Source: Enoplolaimus lenunculus (lineage: Eukaryota > Nematoda > Enoplea > Enoplida > Thoracostomopsidae). From it: a stretch of 64,000 bases of DNA. The number at the start of each line of letters is the position of its first letter. Position 1 is the stretch's first letter. The position numbers and the translations under genes are program-made. This document shows positions 37,101 through 48,400 of this stretch, one piece after another. The stretch covers positions 124,001-188,000 of the forward strand of contig JASANG010002125.1 of NCBI GenBank assembly GCA_030248215.1. The letters are read 5' to 3'. A model generated the notes under the pieces. That model was not told the origin of the DNA, ran no database searches, and worked only from the letters and a program-made list of their open reading frames with translations.

Positions 37101-40100
37101 TTAAGCAATAAAAAAAATTTAACAACTCGTTATATAAATTAATGTTTTTTGTTTCAGGTCACAAATTTCAGCACCGAGGTCTCGCATGAAATAATTGCGT
37201 TTGCGAAACCGTAAATTTGCTGTAATAATCAATGTTATTAATTTTGTAGGTCGAAAACCAATGTTCAGATTTCATTAAGTAGCTATTCTAAAACATTATT
37301 GATGTATGTATCGAAAATTTGTAAAGTGCAAGATTCGGATTTGGCTTATGAACAATGGATTCGGATTTAGCAAATTAACAGTTCCGATTCCGATTGCACA
37401 ATTAATCGGAATTTTGAAAATATTAGTTTTAATCAAGGTGCGACTGGATACCGGATACAGGATATTTGCGGTTGACATATACAATATCCGATTCCTGAAT
37501 ATCCGATTCCTGTTCTGGTAAAAAATTAATGTCTGTGTCCAGTTCCGGTGTCCGGTAAATTAATATCCGGTCGTACTCTGATTTTAATCGTACTTTTGAA
37601 ATGTTGCGTATAAATTCTGTATCATTTATCTATTAACTTGATTTTGATGAGTTAACTTATCAAAAATTGATTGTAGTTTAGCTTTACAGAACCATCACGC
37701 GACCTTTTCAAAAGTTGTTGCCAGTCAACAGACACTAAATCAGTGTTATATTTGGCAATAAAAATTATTCGCACAGTCACAAAATTTCTAACTCCGATTT
37801 CGGTTTAAATTTGCTGTTTCGATTTCGATATAATCCAACTCCGCTTTGCATCAATTTTGGACGTAAATTAGTCAGAAAGACGGTGTAAAAAATTTTGTTT
37901 TGTAGGAAATTTCGTTGCGATTGTGGAAACGACAAATTTCCAAAATTCAAATGTCAGCTGCAAGTGGTATGTTCAAATTTGTTCTTGTTTTTTAAATTCT
38001 TTCTCTACTGATTTAATGGCTGTAAGTTTAAACTTAACCGTTTAGTAATATGTACTTACTGCTTGCTGACCGGTTATTGATTATGGTAATAGTTTCAGGA
38101 GAAAGATTCTATTAATAGTGACAATATGTATGGTCAGAATTTCCGCGGTAAATACTGCACGTGTTCGCGACCATATCCCGATCTCGAAAACGACGATGAG
38201 ACTCCGATGTATCAGTGCACTGTTTGCGAGGATTGGTTTCATGAAATTGTGAGTCATTTGTATATATTTCTGGCTTCTCCACAGCTTGAAAACCTGGGGG
38301 GCAGCTATTTTTGCTGGGGGGCAGTTTTCCTGGGGCCCCCAGATGATCTGGGGGGCAGGCTTAAAATTTTGCAAGCCGACTTTTTGGACCATTTTTTTTT
38401 ATTCTAGGTCGTGTTTCCAACTCAACTGAAGATTACTCATCGCTCAACATGACAAAAATTCCCCGCAAACGCTAATAACAATAATTTTAACTAATATTAC
38501 TGACAACTTTACCAGAAGTTGAAAGAAGCACAATTATATAAAATATAGATAATCTATAATTGAAACTGTGATTAACATATATTTTATATATTAGTCACAG
38601 CTTCAGTTTATTATAAGGCTCAGGCGGGTTGAACTTGTTGCTGCAAGGTACTTTCGAATGCTGTATGCCCTGAAACGGTCTTTATATAATTGTGCTTTGT
38701 TCAGTTCATTATTGAATTGTACTAGTTACTACCGGTATTTGTAACGCTATTAAAAAATTATGAGTACTCAGCGTAATATAAAATCACATTTTGCCGATTA
38801 TCCGCCTCAAAAAAGTCCAGGTCTTTATCTTTTAACATTGAAAATTTTTGGCTTAGAAAAGTCCTGGGGGCCCCAGCAAAAAATTTGCTGGGGGGCGGCC
38901 GAAAATTCGCCGGGGGGCCTTTCCTGGGGGCGGCAAAATTTTCGCCGGGGGAAAATGAAAATTTCGAAATGTGCTGGGGCCCCCCGCCTCCCCCCCGCTG
39001 TGGAGAAGCCAGTATGTATTAACCAATGAAGGTGTATATCATTTTATTTTGCTGAGGCTGCATGACGGACAAGTGTGTTTACACCATGAAGGAGCTCCTG
39101 GTAAAATCAAACTAATAATGTGGAAGTGTAGTTTTCGTTTGTCTTGAGCCGCCGGTGGCAAATAGTGTTTTTCAGCATGCAGTATTTTCTTTGTAAAAGC
39201 CTTAGTTATAGGGATGTGCTGATACGAAAATCTTCACCGATGTCGATTCTTATTTTAAGATCTTGCCAAACCAAAGCCGATATCGATTCCAACATTAGTA
39301 CACCATGCTTAGTAAACAGATAGGATACTACATTACATCATTATATGAAGACTTAAACCCTAACCATCACGAACGATTATAATTTTATAAGAACGTTTCA
39401 TTTCAATTAATTTTTTCAAACACAAACGCAATTAGAGATAACAGTTTTCCCAGACACTTTTATATGCGCTCAGAAATGAAATTGATACCATTTAAACTGA
39501 TTGTTGTGTGCAAAAAGTATCGGCAATTTTTTGCAGTGCCGATGCCGATAATTACGAACGAGGAGTGCCTATTATTGCCGATTTCGATTAATCGGCACAT
39601 CAATACTTAGTGATGTTGTATAGTTACTAGTTAATTGTATTTATTTGATATTCGTAGCTGCAAAGTTGTTTACTTTCACTACAGCTACGCCAACATATGT
39701 TTTTTAAGCAAACTAAACTTTTACGTTAGAAAATTCAAAGTTTTCGTTTATCGATGAAAGATCTTAAACCGGATTCAAATATCCGTGCGCAATCTGCTGC
39801 TGGTATCTATAAATACTGCAAATAATTTTATTTTTCAGCACTTGAATCTCGCAGAAAATGAATACATTCCGAAAGAACACGCTGAAATTATCTGTTCTGG
39901 ATGCATGACCAAGTTTCCATTTTTAAGAAAATATAGCATCTCTTCTGCTAAGAAGCCCGTTTGTGATCTAAGTACGCTTGTTATAGTGAATAATTAAGCA
40001 ATGATAATATTATTGTTGTGTCTAAAAATTGTCTGTTTTAATATCAGCATATATTTAGGTAGTTAATTTAGGTTTACAACTGACTCACTAGTTGCGATTG

Positions 40101-42813
40101 GCGCTCAAAATGTTTGCTCAAATCTGTTAATTGTCTATAATCATTATTAGTGGTCTTTCTGAGAGTCATGACTTGATATATTGTTTACTCGTAATTTTAA
40201 TACTTTTTAATACTTCTAGGTCGTGATTTGTTATGATTTAGATGATTCAAAAGAGAATGTCAATGGTGATACCGAAAATCAGCCAGCACTTGAAGCGGCA
40301 GAAGAACTTTGTGGCCAAGACACTTGCGTAAATAGTGAAGAAAACTCCACTTCTGAAACAGTATGTTAATTCCGCATCCTTGTTTTTCTCGCATTGCTGT
40401 GATAAACTGTAATTTGACAAGTAAACAAAGAACCTGCATGATTAAAACTTACCTTGCTTAAAACTAGACAATTTACAGAGATTCGACTTATATTTAAATT
40501 TAATTTACTAATATTGGCTTGGATTTTTGCTTATATGCATGAATCCTTGTATGCATTTGGTCCCGTCAGTCTTTGTGGAGTGAATTTAGTTTTCTTAAAA
40601 TACCCAAACATAAAGCAGCACGACTGTTTTGCACAATTTGTCCTCGCATGCTTAGGCTCCGGCTTAAACTTAGGCACAGGTTTCGGAAAAGGCTTACTTG
40701 AGCCCAATCAGGGGTGGAAATCTCGTCAAATCTGAGATTCGGTCTTTGTTCTTTGAGTCGGTGGTTTGGAACCGAGACCGGAAGTTGAGGATTCAGCAAG
40801 TATATCGCTGTATTGTTGAAGTAAGTTATGTCGGATGAATAGAATTTCGTTGTGAATCCAAGAATTTTTATAGTCACACAATAATTACGAGCAGATATTA
40901 AAAATTCCGAAAAGCCCATTAGAAACAATTTATTTTGAAAATTTTATTTTTTTCGGTGATGACCAAAACTTGACTGAAGCCGAGACTTTTCATGGCCGAT
41001 CCCGGTTTTTAATCGAGACCGCCCATTACTGAGGCCATGCCATACCTTTAAATAATTTGAAGTATGCAAAAGCCAGATAACGTCAGCGTATCTACGGTCG
41101 TTGGTGAATTTGTTGTTTGCAGCCCACGCTTCACATTAATCAAATTACTGATCGAACAACGAGTGATTGTTGTACTAGCAGTGCATTTTTTGACGGCGCT
41201 TGGCGAACGAGATTGTGCAAATGCAAGGATTGTTTGGTTAGCTTTGCTTTAGCTTGCTATAAACTGCAGCAGGGTTAAAATATGCTTGGTTGGATGCACA
41301 CATGAGTTCTGTTATTTAAGAGTATATTGGATTGTGATAAACACAGTCATATTCGGAATCCAGATTAAACCTCAATTAAGCATAACAGGTCCACTCTCAT
41401 ATACAATGCATTTATGGTCATTCATTGTTTTAGTTGGCTTAAAACTGTGTATTTTGTTAATGCTGCAGTTTATTATACCATAAATAAGAAAGGAATCGCG
41501 TTGCAGAACTTTCTCGACGAACACAATTTAAGCTATTTGGTTTTCATCGAAGATACAGTTGCTCATTTTGAAGAAGAGAATGTCGCCGCTGCTGGTGGTG
41601 GTGATAATTCAGCGGATCATTTGTATCGAAAAACGTTGGTCACATTCTTGTCATCATTAGACAGAGAACGACAGCTGGAAATGCTTCATGGTGATTTATT
41701 TGATTTGTTTTGGTGTACTTGCAGTATTGTGTGTAAACAGCTGCCTAATTCTGGCCTTTTCCAACGTATTTAATGTTTGCAGAGTGCAACGGATGCTATA
41801 CTGACTTTGATAATCAGGTTTTAAAAATGTTTTTAGAATTTAATATTGTGCGAAAAAACATCAATTTTATGTGTTAGGTACTTGTTTACTATTTCATTTA
41901 GTATTAATTTCATAGAACGTAAAAGTTTCCGTGCATTACTATTTTGCATAAGCCTATAGGAAAGTAAACAAGAAACCAAAATATTACCCAGTGCTTTGGA
42001 GCTGTAAAATTTTTAATTATATTTCAACTCTCAGTGTGCTATTTTAGAGTACAATTTTTTACGAGACGAAATGAAAGAGAAATTGACTGAATACACTAAA
42101 AAACGAAAGGTGAGGTCATTAATATTTGACACTGTACTTCCTTTTATACGTTGCCTCATTTTACAGGTTGCATATATTTTTGTTGAATACGATAAAAGAG
42201 GTCGAATTACAACCGAAGGTACTTGCAAGTAAATGTGACAAGGCTGTTAGATGTCACTGAATTTTAATTTCTACATTATGATCAGGGTGCAACCGGAATT
42301 CCGGTTCCGGCATTTTTTCACCTTCCGGTTCCGGTAAATTTTTACCGGATTTAAAAATTCCGGTGTTAAAAATTGGCCGTTTTCTTAACTTTGCTAATTT
42401 TTAAGAATCTCTTTTGAATGGCAATTGTACTCCGAATATAAGCCATTGATGTTGGATTTCACTTCAGTCGACGACGAAAATCTAAAATACAACAAATAAA
42501 ATAAATACCTATGTTCGACTAAGGTTATTTCACAAATAATAGAACAAAAAATAAGATTCAAATGAAATTTTTGGTGAAATGCATTTTTCACTTTCCGGTT
42601 CCGGTAAAATTTTCAAATTCCGGTTCCGGTAAATTGTAATTCCGGTTGCACCCTGATTATGATCTATGCTCGTATTGTATTGTAACATTTTTAGAGTAAT
42701 TGTATAAAATATATTTATTGTAGGTTATAACAGAAGACGACGTCCAACATATGTTTGACGAAATCAAATCTGAAAAACGTCCACGGGTCGATATACCGGA
42801 TTCGTGCCGATAA
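34184..42813 (+). CDS. UBR7: UBR7, UBR-box and PHD-finger E3 ligase, 12 coding exons
   Basis: Nuclear putative E3 ligase that ubiquitinates histone H2B in mammals. Exons: 34184-34243, 35663-35791, 36596-36679, 36827-36960, 37906-37963, 38099-38248, 39839-39958, 40220-40360, 41123-41236, 41507-41690, 42048-42109, 42724-42813. All phases join, giving 441 residues (human 425). The UBR box runs through ALLGGFKDNECTYS, YSCITC, EPAGICFGCSMQCHDGHEM and KFRCDCGNDKFPKFKC. The PHD finger runs through GKYCTCSRPYPD, MYQCTVCEDWFHEI and IICSGCM. The AWRTRLCKCKDC segment of exon 9 and the C-terminal VITEDDVQHMFDEIKSEKRP match family ends. The start is the first ATG of the conserved frame. Introns are heavily loaded with MITEs. 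Confidence 0.96.
34714..35110. mobile_element. hAT-like MITE, family B, in UBR7 intron 1
   Basis: Starts cagggcgcaagcggaattcc and ends gtaattccggcagcacgct, with ttccggttccgg blocks. Flanks atcagggt and atcaggat match at 7 of 8. It is closely related to the copies at 27788 and 42283. Confidence 0.82.
35114..35393. mobile_element. MITE family C (cagggttccaac ends), decayed
   Basis: Begins caggattctaacagg and ends tgttcttggaaccctg, with repeated caggaaccgg and ttcctgttcctg motifs. It directly adjoins the family B copy at 34714-35110. No clear duplication was seen. Confidence 0.55.
36083..36408. mobile_element. hAT-like MITE, family G, in UBR7 intron 2
   Basis: 326 bp from tagggatgggccgattaatc to aatcggcatcatcccta, flanked by a perfect 8-bp duplication aagctaac (36075-36082 and 36409-36416). 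Confidence 0.93.
37434..37580. mobile_element. Short family B MITE in UBR7 intron 4
   Basis: 147 bp starting caaggtgcgactggatacc and ending ccggtcgtactctg. Flanks gttttaat and attttaat match at 7 of 8. The interior is rich in tatccgattcctg. Confidence 0.82.
38270..39012. mobile_element. 743-bp inverted-repeat element in UBR7 intron 6
   Basis: 16-bp perfect inverted ends, ctggcttctccacagc and gctgtggagaagccag. Subterminal zones are rich in ggggggc and ggggcccc. It starts 22 bp after the donor of the exon ending at 38248. Flanks tatatatt and tatgtatt suggest an 8-bp duplication if the boundary shifts by one base. No transposase was seen. Confidence 0.85.
39209..39605. mobile_element. hAT-like MITE, family G, in UBR7 intron 6
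   Basis: 397 bp from tagggatgtgctgatacg to attaatcggcacatcaata, flanked by cttagtta and cttagtga (7 of 8). It is colinear with the 10270 copy. Confidence 0.88.
42283..42655. mobile_element. hAT-like MITE, family B, in UBR7 intron 11
   Basis: 373 bp with ends cagggtgcaaccggaattcc and ggaattacaatttaccgg (opposite strand), closing in ccggttgcaccctg. A perfect 8-bp duplication, attatgat, flanks it (42275-42282 and 42656-42663). It is the best-preserved copy of its family here. Confidence 0.95.
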
Positions 42814-43761
42814 AACAGAATTTGTTGATTTATTGTGTAATTTTTCAGAAACTGTTGAATATCGGCTTAACCCGTCAAATTATCGCGTTTTTGAATGAAC
42901 AACTTGGTATCGCCACTGTCTCCATTATGATCATTAAGTATTATACTGCTACATTTTGCGTTTTTCAATAATGTGTATTAGCCACTTCATTCTAATATGT
43001 TTCAATTTACTGTTTCACGTAATTTTTTTGCCATTTGTTGACAGCTGTGAAGTGCAATGTGCTACAATTTCTAATATTTTGCGTTTACGCGTCTTAATCT
43101 AAATGGATATTGGAGTATTAATTTGAAATTTGATTAGTTTTAGCTAAAAATTTGTCAGGTGCTAATAACTATCGCTGTGTGGCTCAACTGCTTACATTGA
43201 AAAACTTTAGCTGAAAACAAGTTCGATTAAATAGCCATTTTTGTGAAGTTGCGTGTTTGCGATGATGCAGCAATTTACCCATGATCTCTGTGTTTTAATA
43301 AACTTTTTTGGTTTGTGTAGCGTTGTGCGCTAATAGTTATGAGTTGTTAGTTGCGTAAAGGATTAATCACACAGCCGTTTAGATTAGCTTAGAAATCCTA
43401 TCTTGTAGGCGTAAAATATGTAGCTGTGTATATTGGGCTCTCATGCTCCCGGCCTAGTTTACCGTCGCAGCAGGGTTAAACTGGAGGTCAATAAATTTTG
43501 CTGGTGGTAGGGATGAGGCGAAATTATTTTGTTAAAATGATGTTGCTTTCCTACTTTAGAAAACACTGCTTTTTGCACTCTGCTGGCTCCGCCCATGAGC
43601 CGGGGCCAATGCATATTGCTGTAAAAATTTACAAGCGTTTCTGTCTATAATATACTATATAAGCTTAACATAATGTTTTCAACATTATATACTGTAAAAC
43701 GTAAAAATGGATGCAAGTACATGTTTTATAACGCTTGCATAATAACTTCGGCCCCGGTTAG

Positions 43762-44921
43762 TATAGATGGGCACCGGCTATAAAAAATATCCGGATATGT
43801 ATCCGAAATGAAACAGTGAAACGTGTATTTGGATATCCGAAATGCTTGTCTGAAAATTTTTTTGGAATACCTTATAATTTTCCCGCTAAGAAAATTTTTT
43901 GGAGAAAAATTGCGTTTAAAAATAATTACCATCCGGCCCATTTAGAAATTTCTGGAGCCGCTGCTGAAAGTGCGCCACCGGTATAAAGTAACGGGCTGAT
44001 GTTTGTACGACTTAGCGTAAGTGTATTTCAATCTGGTTCTTTGTTCTTGGAACTAAAATATAGTTCGAGGGAAGGGTTATATTCGATGGAATGTTTATTG
44101 CAGTGGTTTAAATAAGGCAAAGGACAAAGCCAAATCAACTCAATTTTTTAACTTGTCTACGCAACTGTTTATTTAATAGTCTGTAGCAATCTTCTAAACT
44201 AAATACCCAAACCTATTGAGGCACTGTAGTGAGTGACCCGAATAAGAGGGGAGACTGATATTTATTTCACCTCTCCAGAGGGTACCCCCTGTTATTCGGT
44301 TACGGACTGTTATTTATTTTTATCCCGTCCTCTGCCACAGTTCGTTACACATATAACCGGTATTGTAACTAACCCTTGGAATTGAGTGTTTATTTGCCAT
44401 GTATCAAAAGCTTTAATCATAATGCAAGGTTATTATTAGGAACGTACTTTGAAAACTTAAGTACGCGTCAAAGTTTTGAACTCAGCTTTATTTGGTTCTG
44501 GGGTCATTTATGCGCGACAATCAGAGACAGTTGACATTTATGGACTCTAATTAGGGTTTAGGGACTCTATGCGCTTATGGACTCTTTTTAGGGATACGAA
44601 CTCCTATTGATTAGAACTTAAAATGGTCATCCCCTCTTTTTCGGGTCACTACAGTACTGGCATAATAAATACCGATTTTTAGACTTGTATCTTTTATGCT
44701 CATATCAATTTGCTTGAGGGTCAGGGTACTTCCTTTAGAGCAACAGGTTAAACAAGTGCTTAAGAAGCGAAAATTGAATGTCGGAAAGTCAAAAAACACA
44801 AAATCGAGTTCCGGATATTCGAAATAGAAAATTTCATTTCGGATTTCAGGATATCCGGGTATCCGGATAAATATCCGGCAAGAATTGCCGGATATGAAAA
44901 AATATCCGATGCCCATCACTG
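43762..44921. mobile_element. 1.16-kb inverted-repeat element (family E) with a nested insert
   Basis: Ends tatagatgggcaccgg and ccgatgcccatcactg are imperfect inverted repeats over 17 bases. Direct copies of ccggttag lie at 43754-43761 and 44922-44929, a perfect 8-bp duplication. Subterminal aatatccggatatg repeats occur at both ends. A family D element (44224-44654) is inserted in the middle, leaving about 730 bp of the host element. No coding sequence. Confidence 0.85.
44224..44654. mobile_element. MITE family D (ctgtagtgacccgaataagag), nested
   Basis: 431 bp with ends ctgtagtg...acccgaataagagggg and cccctctttttcgggtcact. A second copy is at 45018 and a fragment is near 59228-59277. Target site not certain; TA is possible from the second copy. 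Confidence 0.85.
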
Positions 44922-45017
44922 CCGGTTAGACCCCGAAAACTAAGTATTGGTCTCGGTATCGTAGTGTTGGCCAGGCCATGGGACATCTCTAATCCTTACC
45001 ATAAATGAGGAAGCGTA

Positions 45018-45467
45018 TTGTAGTGACCCGAATAAGAGGGGCGGAGCTGATATTTATTTGGCCTCTCCAGATGGTACCCCCTTGTTATGCGGTTACGAGC
45101 TGTTATTTATTTTTAACCCACACTCCGCCACCCTTCGTTACTGATATATATCCGGTACTACAACTATCCGTTGAATTATACGTTCATTTGACTTGCTTCA
45201 ATAGCTTGAGTAATCATGCAAAGTTATACTTAGGAATGTACTTTCAAAATTTAAGTACGCCTTAAAGATTCGAACTCAATTTTATTTGGTCTTGGAGTCA
45301 TTTATGCACTACAATTAGGAATAACTGACCTTCATGCACTATAATTAGGATTTAGGGACTCTATCCACTTACGGACTTTTATTAGGGATACGGACTACTA
45401 TTGATTGGGACTCAAAATAGGGATCCCTCTCTTATTTCCCCACACCCTCTTATTCGGGTAACTACAG
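45018..45467. mobile_element. MITE family D upstream of RRN3
   Basis: 450 bp from ttgtagtgacccgaataaga to ctcttattcgggtaactac and cag, flanked by TA on both sides. It ends 102 bp before the RRN3 ATG, so it may form part of the promoter or 5' leader. Confidence 0.85.
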
Positions 45468-45569
45468 TAGTACTACAAATTGTTAAGGTTCATACTGACG
45501 ATATTCTAGTTATATTGTGATAAAAATTAATAGTTATCAGATTGTCAATTCAGTTATCTAACTCTGTAG

Positions 45570-47585
45570 ATGGATACCGTGGATCTTGCGGTAAAATTGA
45601 GTTTATTACGAGATTTATTATTTTGCGAACCCGAAGACAATGATGACAGCGGTATTGCGTTATCAGAAGAAAAACAGACAGAAATTGTTCAGCTGTTAGA
45701 TACTGTGATCAATCATAGTGGAGTAGAGCTGAATGAGCATTACAAAGAGTTTTGTAGTTTACTTGCGGTCCGATGGGATTCGCCTGTCTTGCAGAATGAC
45801 GAAATTTTGCACAAACTTTGCCATTATTTTGTTGTCGTAACCACTGGGCATGTCGCGTATTTGGATGCTGTCTTGAAAAGATTGATGAAGCAATTTATTG
45901 GGCTACCTGGCAAGCAAATGTGTGAAATCGGCGACTTGGTTGTGTACGAAGCGAATTTAGAACAGTGCGAAAATGCGCCCAGGACCGAACGTATGGCGCT
46001 TAGAACACTGGCTAATATTGTACGCCTAGTGCCTGCGGCATCAACCCGATTTCAACTTTTACTTCGGAACTCATTACCGTTCACTGGCCGGCCGCAAATT
46101 GAAACGATTAGCTATGTAATTAACTGTTTACGGCTAGCATTTGCATATCCGTCGCTGAGACGCGATATTGTCGCAATGGTGCTAGATTATTTAATTGAGA
46201 TCGATTTACGTGCCCCCCGGAGTGAAATTGAATCAGCATTGAACGTTTCTTTGTCAGACGACGATACGGCGGTTGAGAATAACGGGATAGCAAACAGCGA
46301 ACCGGAAATATTCAAGATGGAAGTTGAAGATTGTGGTGAACCACCGGCAAAGAGCTTAAAAATCAATGCGCATCGAGAGAAAAGACCAAGCGGGACGACG
46401 AGTTCTCTAGAAACGATACATCCTGCGGCTAATACTCTCGATGTGTGTATGGGTGCGATTTTTGCGTTTGTCGACGCGTTGTGTTTATCAAAAACGAATC
46501 CTAGCAACTCGTTGAACGAGCTAAATGCAACTGCTAAACAGCTTTATTCAGATTTGCTTGAGTATCATGAAAAACAACTCGAACTGGTGCATTCAGTATG
46601 TCACGTTCAATTTGTACTATTTCATCTGTGTTCGCTGTCAACTTCGTTCGCTTCACATTTTATGGACACACTTTGGACTAAAATTCAAAATCCATCTGTT
46701 GGGTCTATCATTCGGCAATCGTCCGCCGGTTACTTAGCTAGTTTTGTGGCGCGCGCTTCGGTTGTTGATATTGCGTCCGCGTGTAAGCGATTACAGGTTT
46801 GGGTGGCATGGTTGCATCAATATTTGGATAATTATAATCCTGTACGGTTTGCTGCGTCAGATGCTTGTTCAGATAGCGGCATAGGCGCGGATAGTGATAA
46901 ATCGTTTCATCGCCGCTTTGTAACACATAACGCAACATTTTACGCTGTATTTCAAGCAGTAATATATGTGGTTTCGTTTAGGTTCAAGGAAATTGTAGAT
47001 TTTACAGAGCCAGAAACTGGAAAGGCGCTGGGCTCTGTTGGTACTAGTTCATTGTCTGGAGGGTTAGCTATGTTGGAACGGTTCGGCTTTGAGCGGCTAA
47101 TCAAATGTGAGCTGAATCCGTTGAAGTATTGCTTCCCGAGTGTCGTGACGAATTTTGCAAACCTTGCACGAAATTACCAACTTGCTTACTGCTATGCGGT
47201 AATGGAACGAAATCGACGACAAGAATTGTACGGCACAGCAGTGTGGTCATATTTTGGGCCCAACGAACAACGGTCGAGAAGTTCATCCGGGTCTGAACAG
47301 CAGGAAGTGACGCTTGGTGAACGATTTTTCCCATTTGATCCGTATATGCTGCCGAAATCGAAGAAATACATCGCGCCGCATTATCGAGAATATATCGGAT
47401 TGGATCGTAATGATTACAGTCGTAGCAGTTCGTACGAAATGCAAAATGGCGAAGCCAACACCTCCGCAACCACGCCTGAAAATTCGTTCTCGCCCACGTC
47501 GATTAAAGATATTCAATTCGAGTCACAACCGTCGATACGGGAACGCATGATGTATGGCGTTTCACCAGGGTTCAAACATCTGTGA
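45570..47585 (+). CDS. RRN3: RNA polymerase I initiation factor RRN3 (TIF-IA), single exon
   Basis: Bridges RNA polymerase I to the core promoter factor for rRNA transcription in the nucleolus. The 671-residue frame is full length (human 651) and uninterrupted. It starts MDTVDLAVKLSLLRDLLFCE. Conserved blocks include ILHKLCHYFVVV, VLKRLMKQFIGL, HVQFVLFHLCSL and SAGYLASFVARA. The C-terminal ERFFPFDPYMLPKSKKYI matches the family signature FFPFDP...LxxSKKxI. An acidic, poorly conserved linker occupies about residues 215-260, and a serine-rich tail follows residue 610. The start ATG is immediately preceded by ctctgtag, a possible cis- or trans-splice acceptor. The lack of introns contrasts with UGGT and UBR7; the frame is intact, so it looks functional. 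Confidence 0.96.
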   Translation: MDTVDLAVKLSLLRDLLFCEPEDNDDSGIALSEEKQTEIVQLLDTVINHSGVELNEHYKEFCSLLAVRWDSPVLQNDEILHKLCHYFVVVTTGHVAYLDAVLKRLMKQFIGLPGKQMCEIGDLVVYEANLEQCENAPRTERMALRTLANIVRLVPAASTRFQLLLRNSLPFTGRPQIETISYVINCLRLAFAYPSLRRDIVAMVLDYLIEIDLRAPRSEIESALNVSLSDDDTAVENNGIANSEPEIFKMEVEDCGEPPAKSLKINAHREKRPSGTTSSLETIHPAANTLDVCMGAIFAFVDALCLSKTNPSNSLNELNATAKQLYSDLLEYHEKQLELVHSVCHVQFVLFHLCSLSTSFASHFMDTLWTKIQNPSVGSIIRQSSAGYLASFVARASVVDIASACKRLQVWVAWLHQYLDNYNPVRFAASDACSDSGIGADSDKSFHRRFVTHNATFYAVFQAVIYVVSFRFKEIVDFTEPETGKALGSVGTSSLSGGLAMLERFGFERLIKCELNPLKYCFPSVVTNFANLARNYQLAYCYAVMERNRRQELYGTAVWSYFGPNEQRSRSSSGSEQQEVTLGERFFPFDPYMLPKSKKYIAPHYREYIGLDRNDYSRSSSYEMQNGEANTSATTPENSFSPTSIKDIQFESQPSIRERMMYGVSPGFKHL

Positions 47586-48192
47586 TTACAATGAAAATTA
47601 ACTTGTGAAAACCGCATTCCCAGTGGCTTTGTATTTTGAACTGTATGATATTTGTCTTAAACTCTGTAGTACAGGTGTTTTTATGGCGCAGCCGCAAGTC
47701 AAAAAACTTGTTTATAAACTTGACGTGGGTTGTCGGGCGGCGTTGGACGGCATTAAAATAGCCAGAAAGTATAGGGACATTTTTTAACCTGTTGATTTGT
47801 AAACTAACTTGTTGATTGGTAAGTTGTGTGATGTAAATCTTCATTAAAGTTATATGAGCGCATCTGTATGCGTGCATACAGACCTGAACTTTTTTTCCAA
47901 GCAGTAGACTCCGGCAACATTTATTTACTGAAAGTGTGTTGCAGAACTTACAATCTGACTATTAATGCCGCAGATTTTGTGTTAATTATGCTTGAGGTAT
48001 GCTTTCTGTGTCCGGTATTTTGATTGCAATTAGTTTCTGTTCATATTGTTTACTTTTACGCCGTTAGTATTTAAGTTTCCTGCAATTTAAAGAAAGAAAC
48101 CGTACGCAATGCACATACATGTACATGGTAGGTTTAGCTTCGTTCAGTGGTCCTGTCGCACATTAAGATTGTTTAATTAGCTACATATTTCT

Positions 48193-48400
48193 GGCCCATG
48201 TAAAGATTAGGGGCGGAACGTTTTTCTGTGGGACTAGAATAGAATAAGCTTATAGATTTAGGCTAATTTTTTGTATGGCTTAGGCTTAGGATTAGGAATA
48301 AGCTCATTCTTAAGCTTAGGCCTAAGCTTAGGCTTAGGATTAGGCTTAAGATTAGGAATATGCTTATAATACTGTTCCGCCCCTGTTCTTTACATTGGCC
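48193..48400. mobile_element. MITE family A with telomere-like hexamers
   Basis: 208 bp from ggcccatgtaaagattaggg to ctgttctttacattggcc. Flanks atatttct and atatttcc match at 7 of 8. The interior from about 48283 to 48356 is a run of ttaggc/ttaggat units on one strand. Confidence 0.92.

Larger units (their letters stand above)
42814..45569. other. UBR7-RRN3 intergenic region
   Basis: No exon recognised. It contains a family B-like remnant at about 43470-43610 (agggttaaactggaggtcaa ... ccgcccatgagccggggcc), the nested elements 43762-44921 and 44224-44654, and the element 45018-45467, which ends about 100 bp upstream of the RRN3 start codon. Confidence 0.6.

Noticed and set aside
46187-47550. 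Several 60-120-codon frames inside RRN3 on other frames
   Set aside because: Shadows of the long conserved RRN3 frame.
48283-48356. A true telomere or chromosome end
   Set aside because: The hexamer run is short, degenerate and enclosed by MITE ends with a target duplication; unique sequence continues on both sides.
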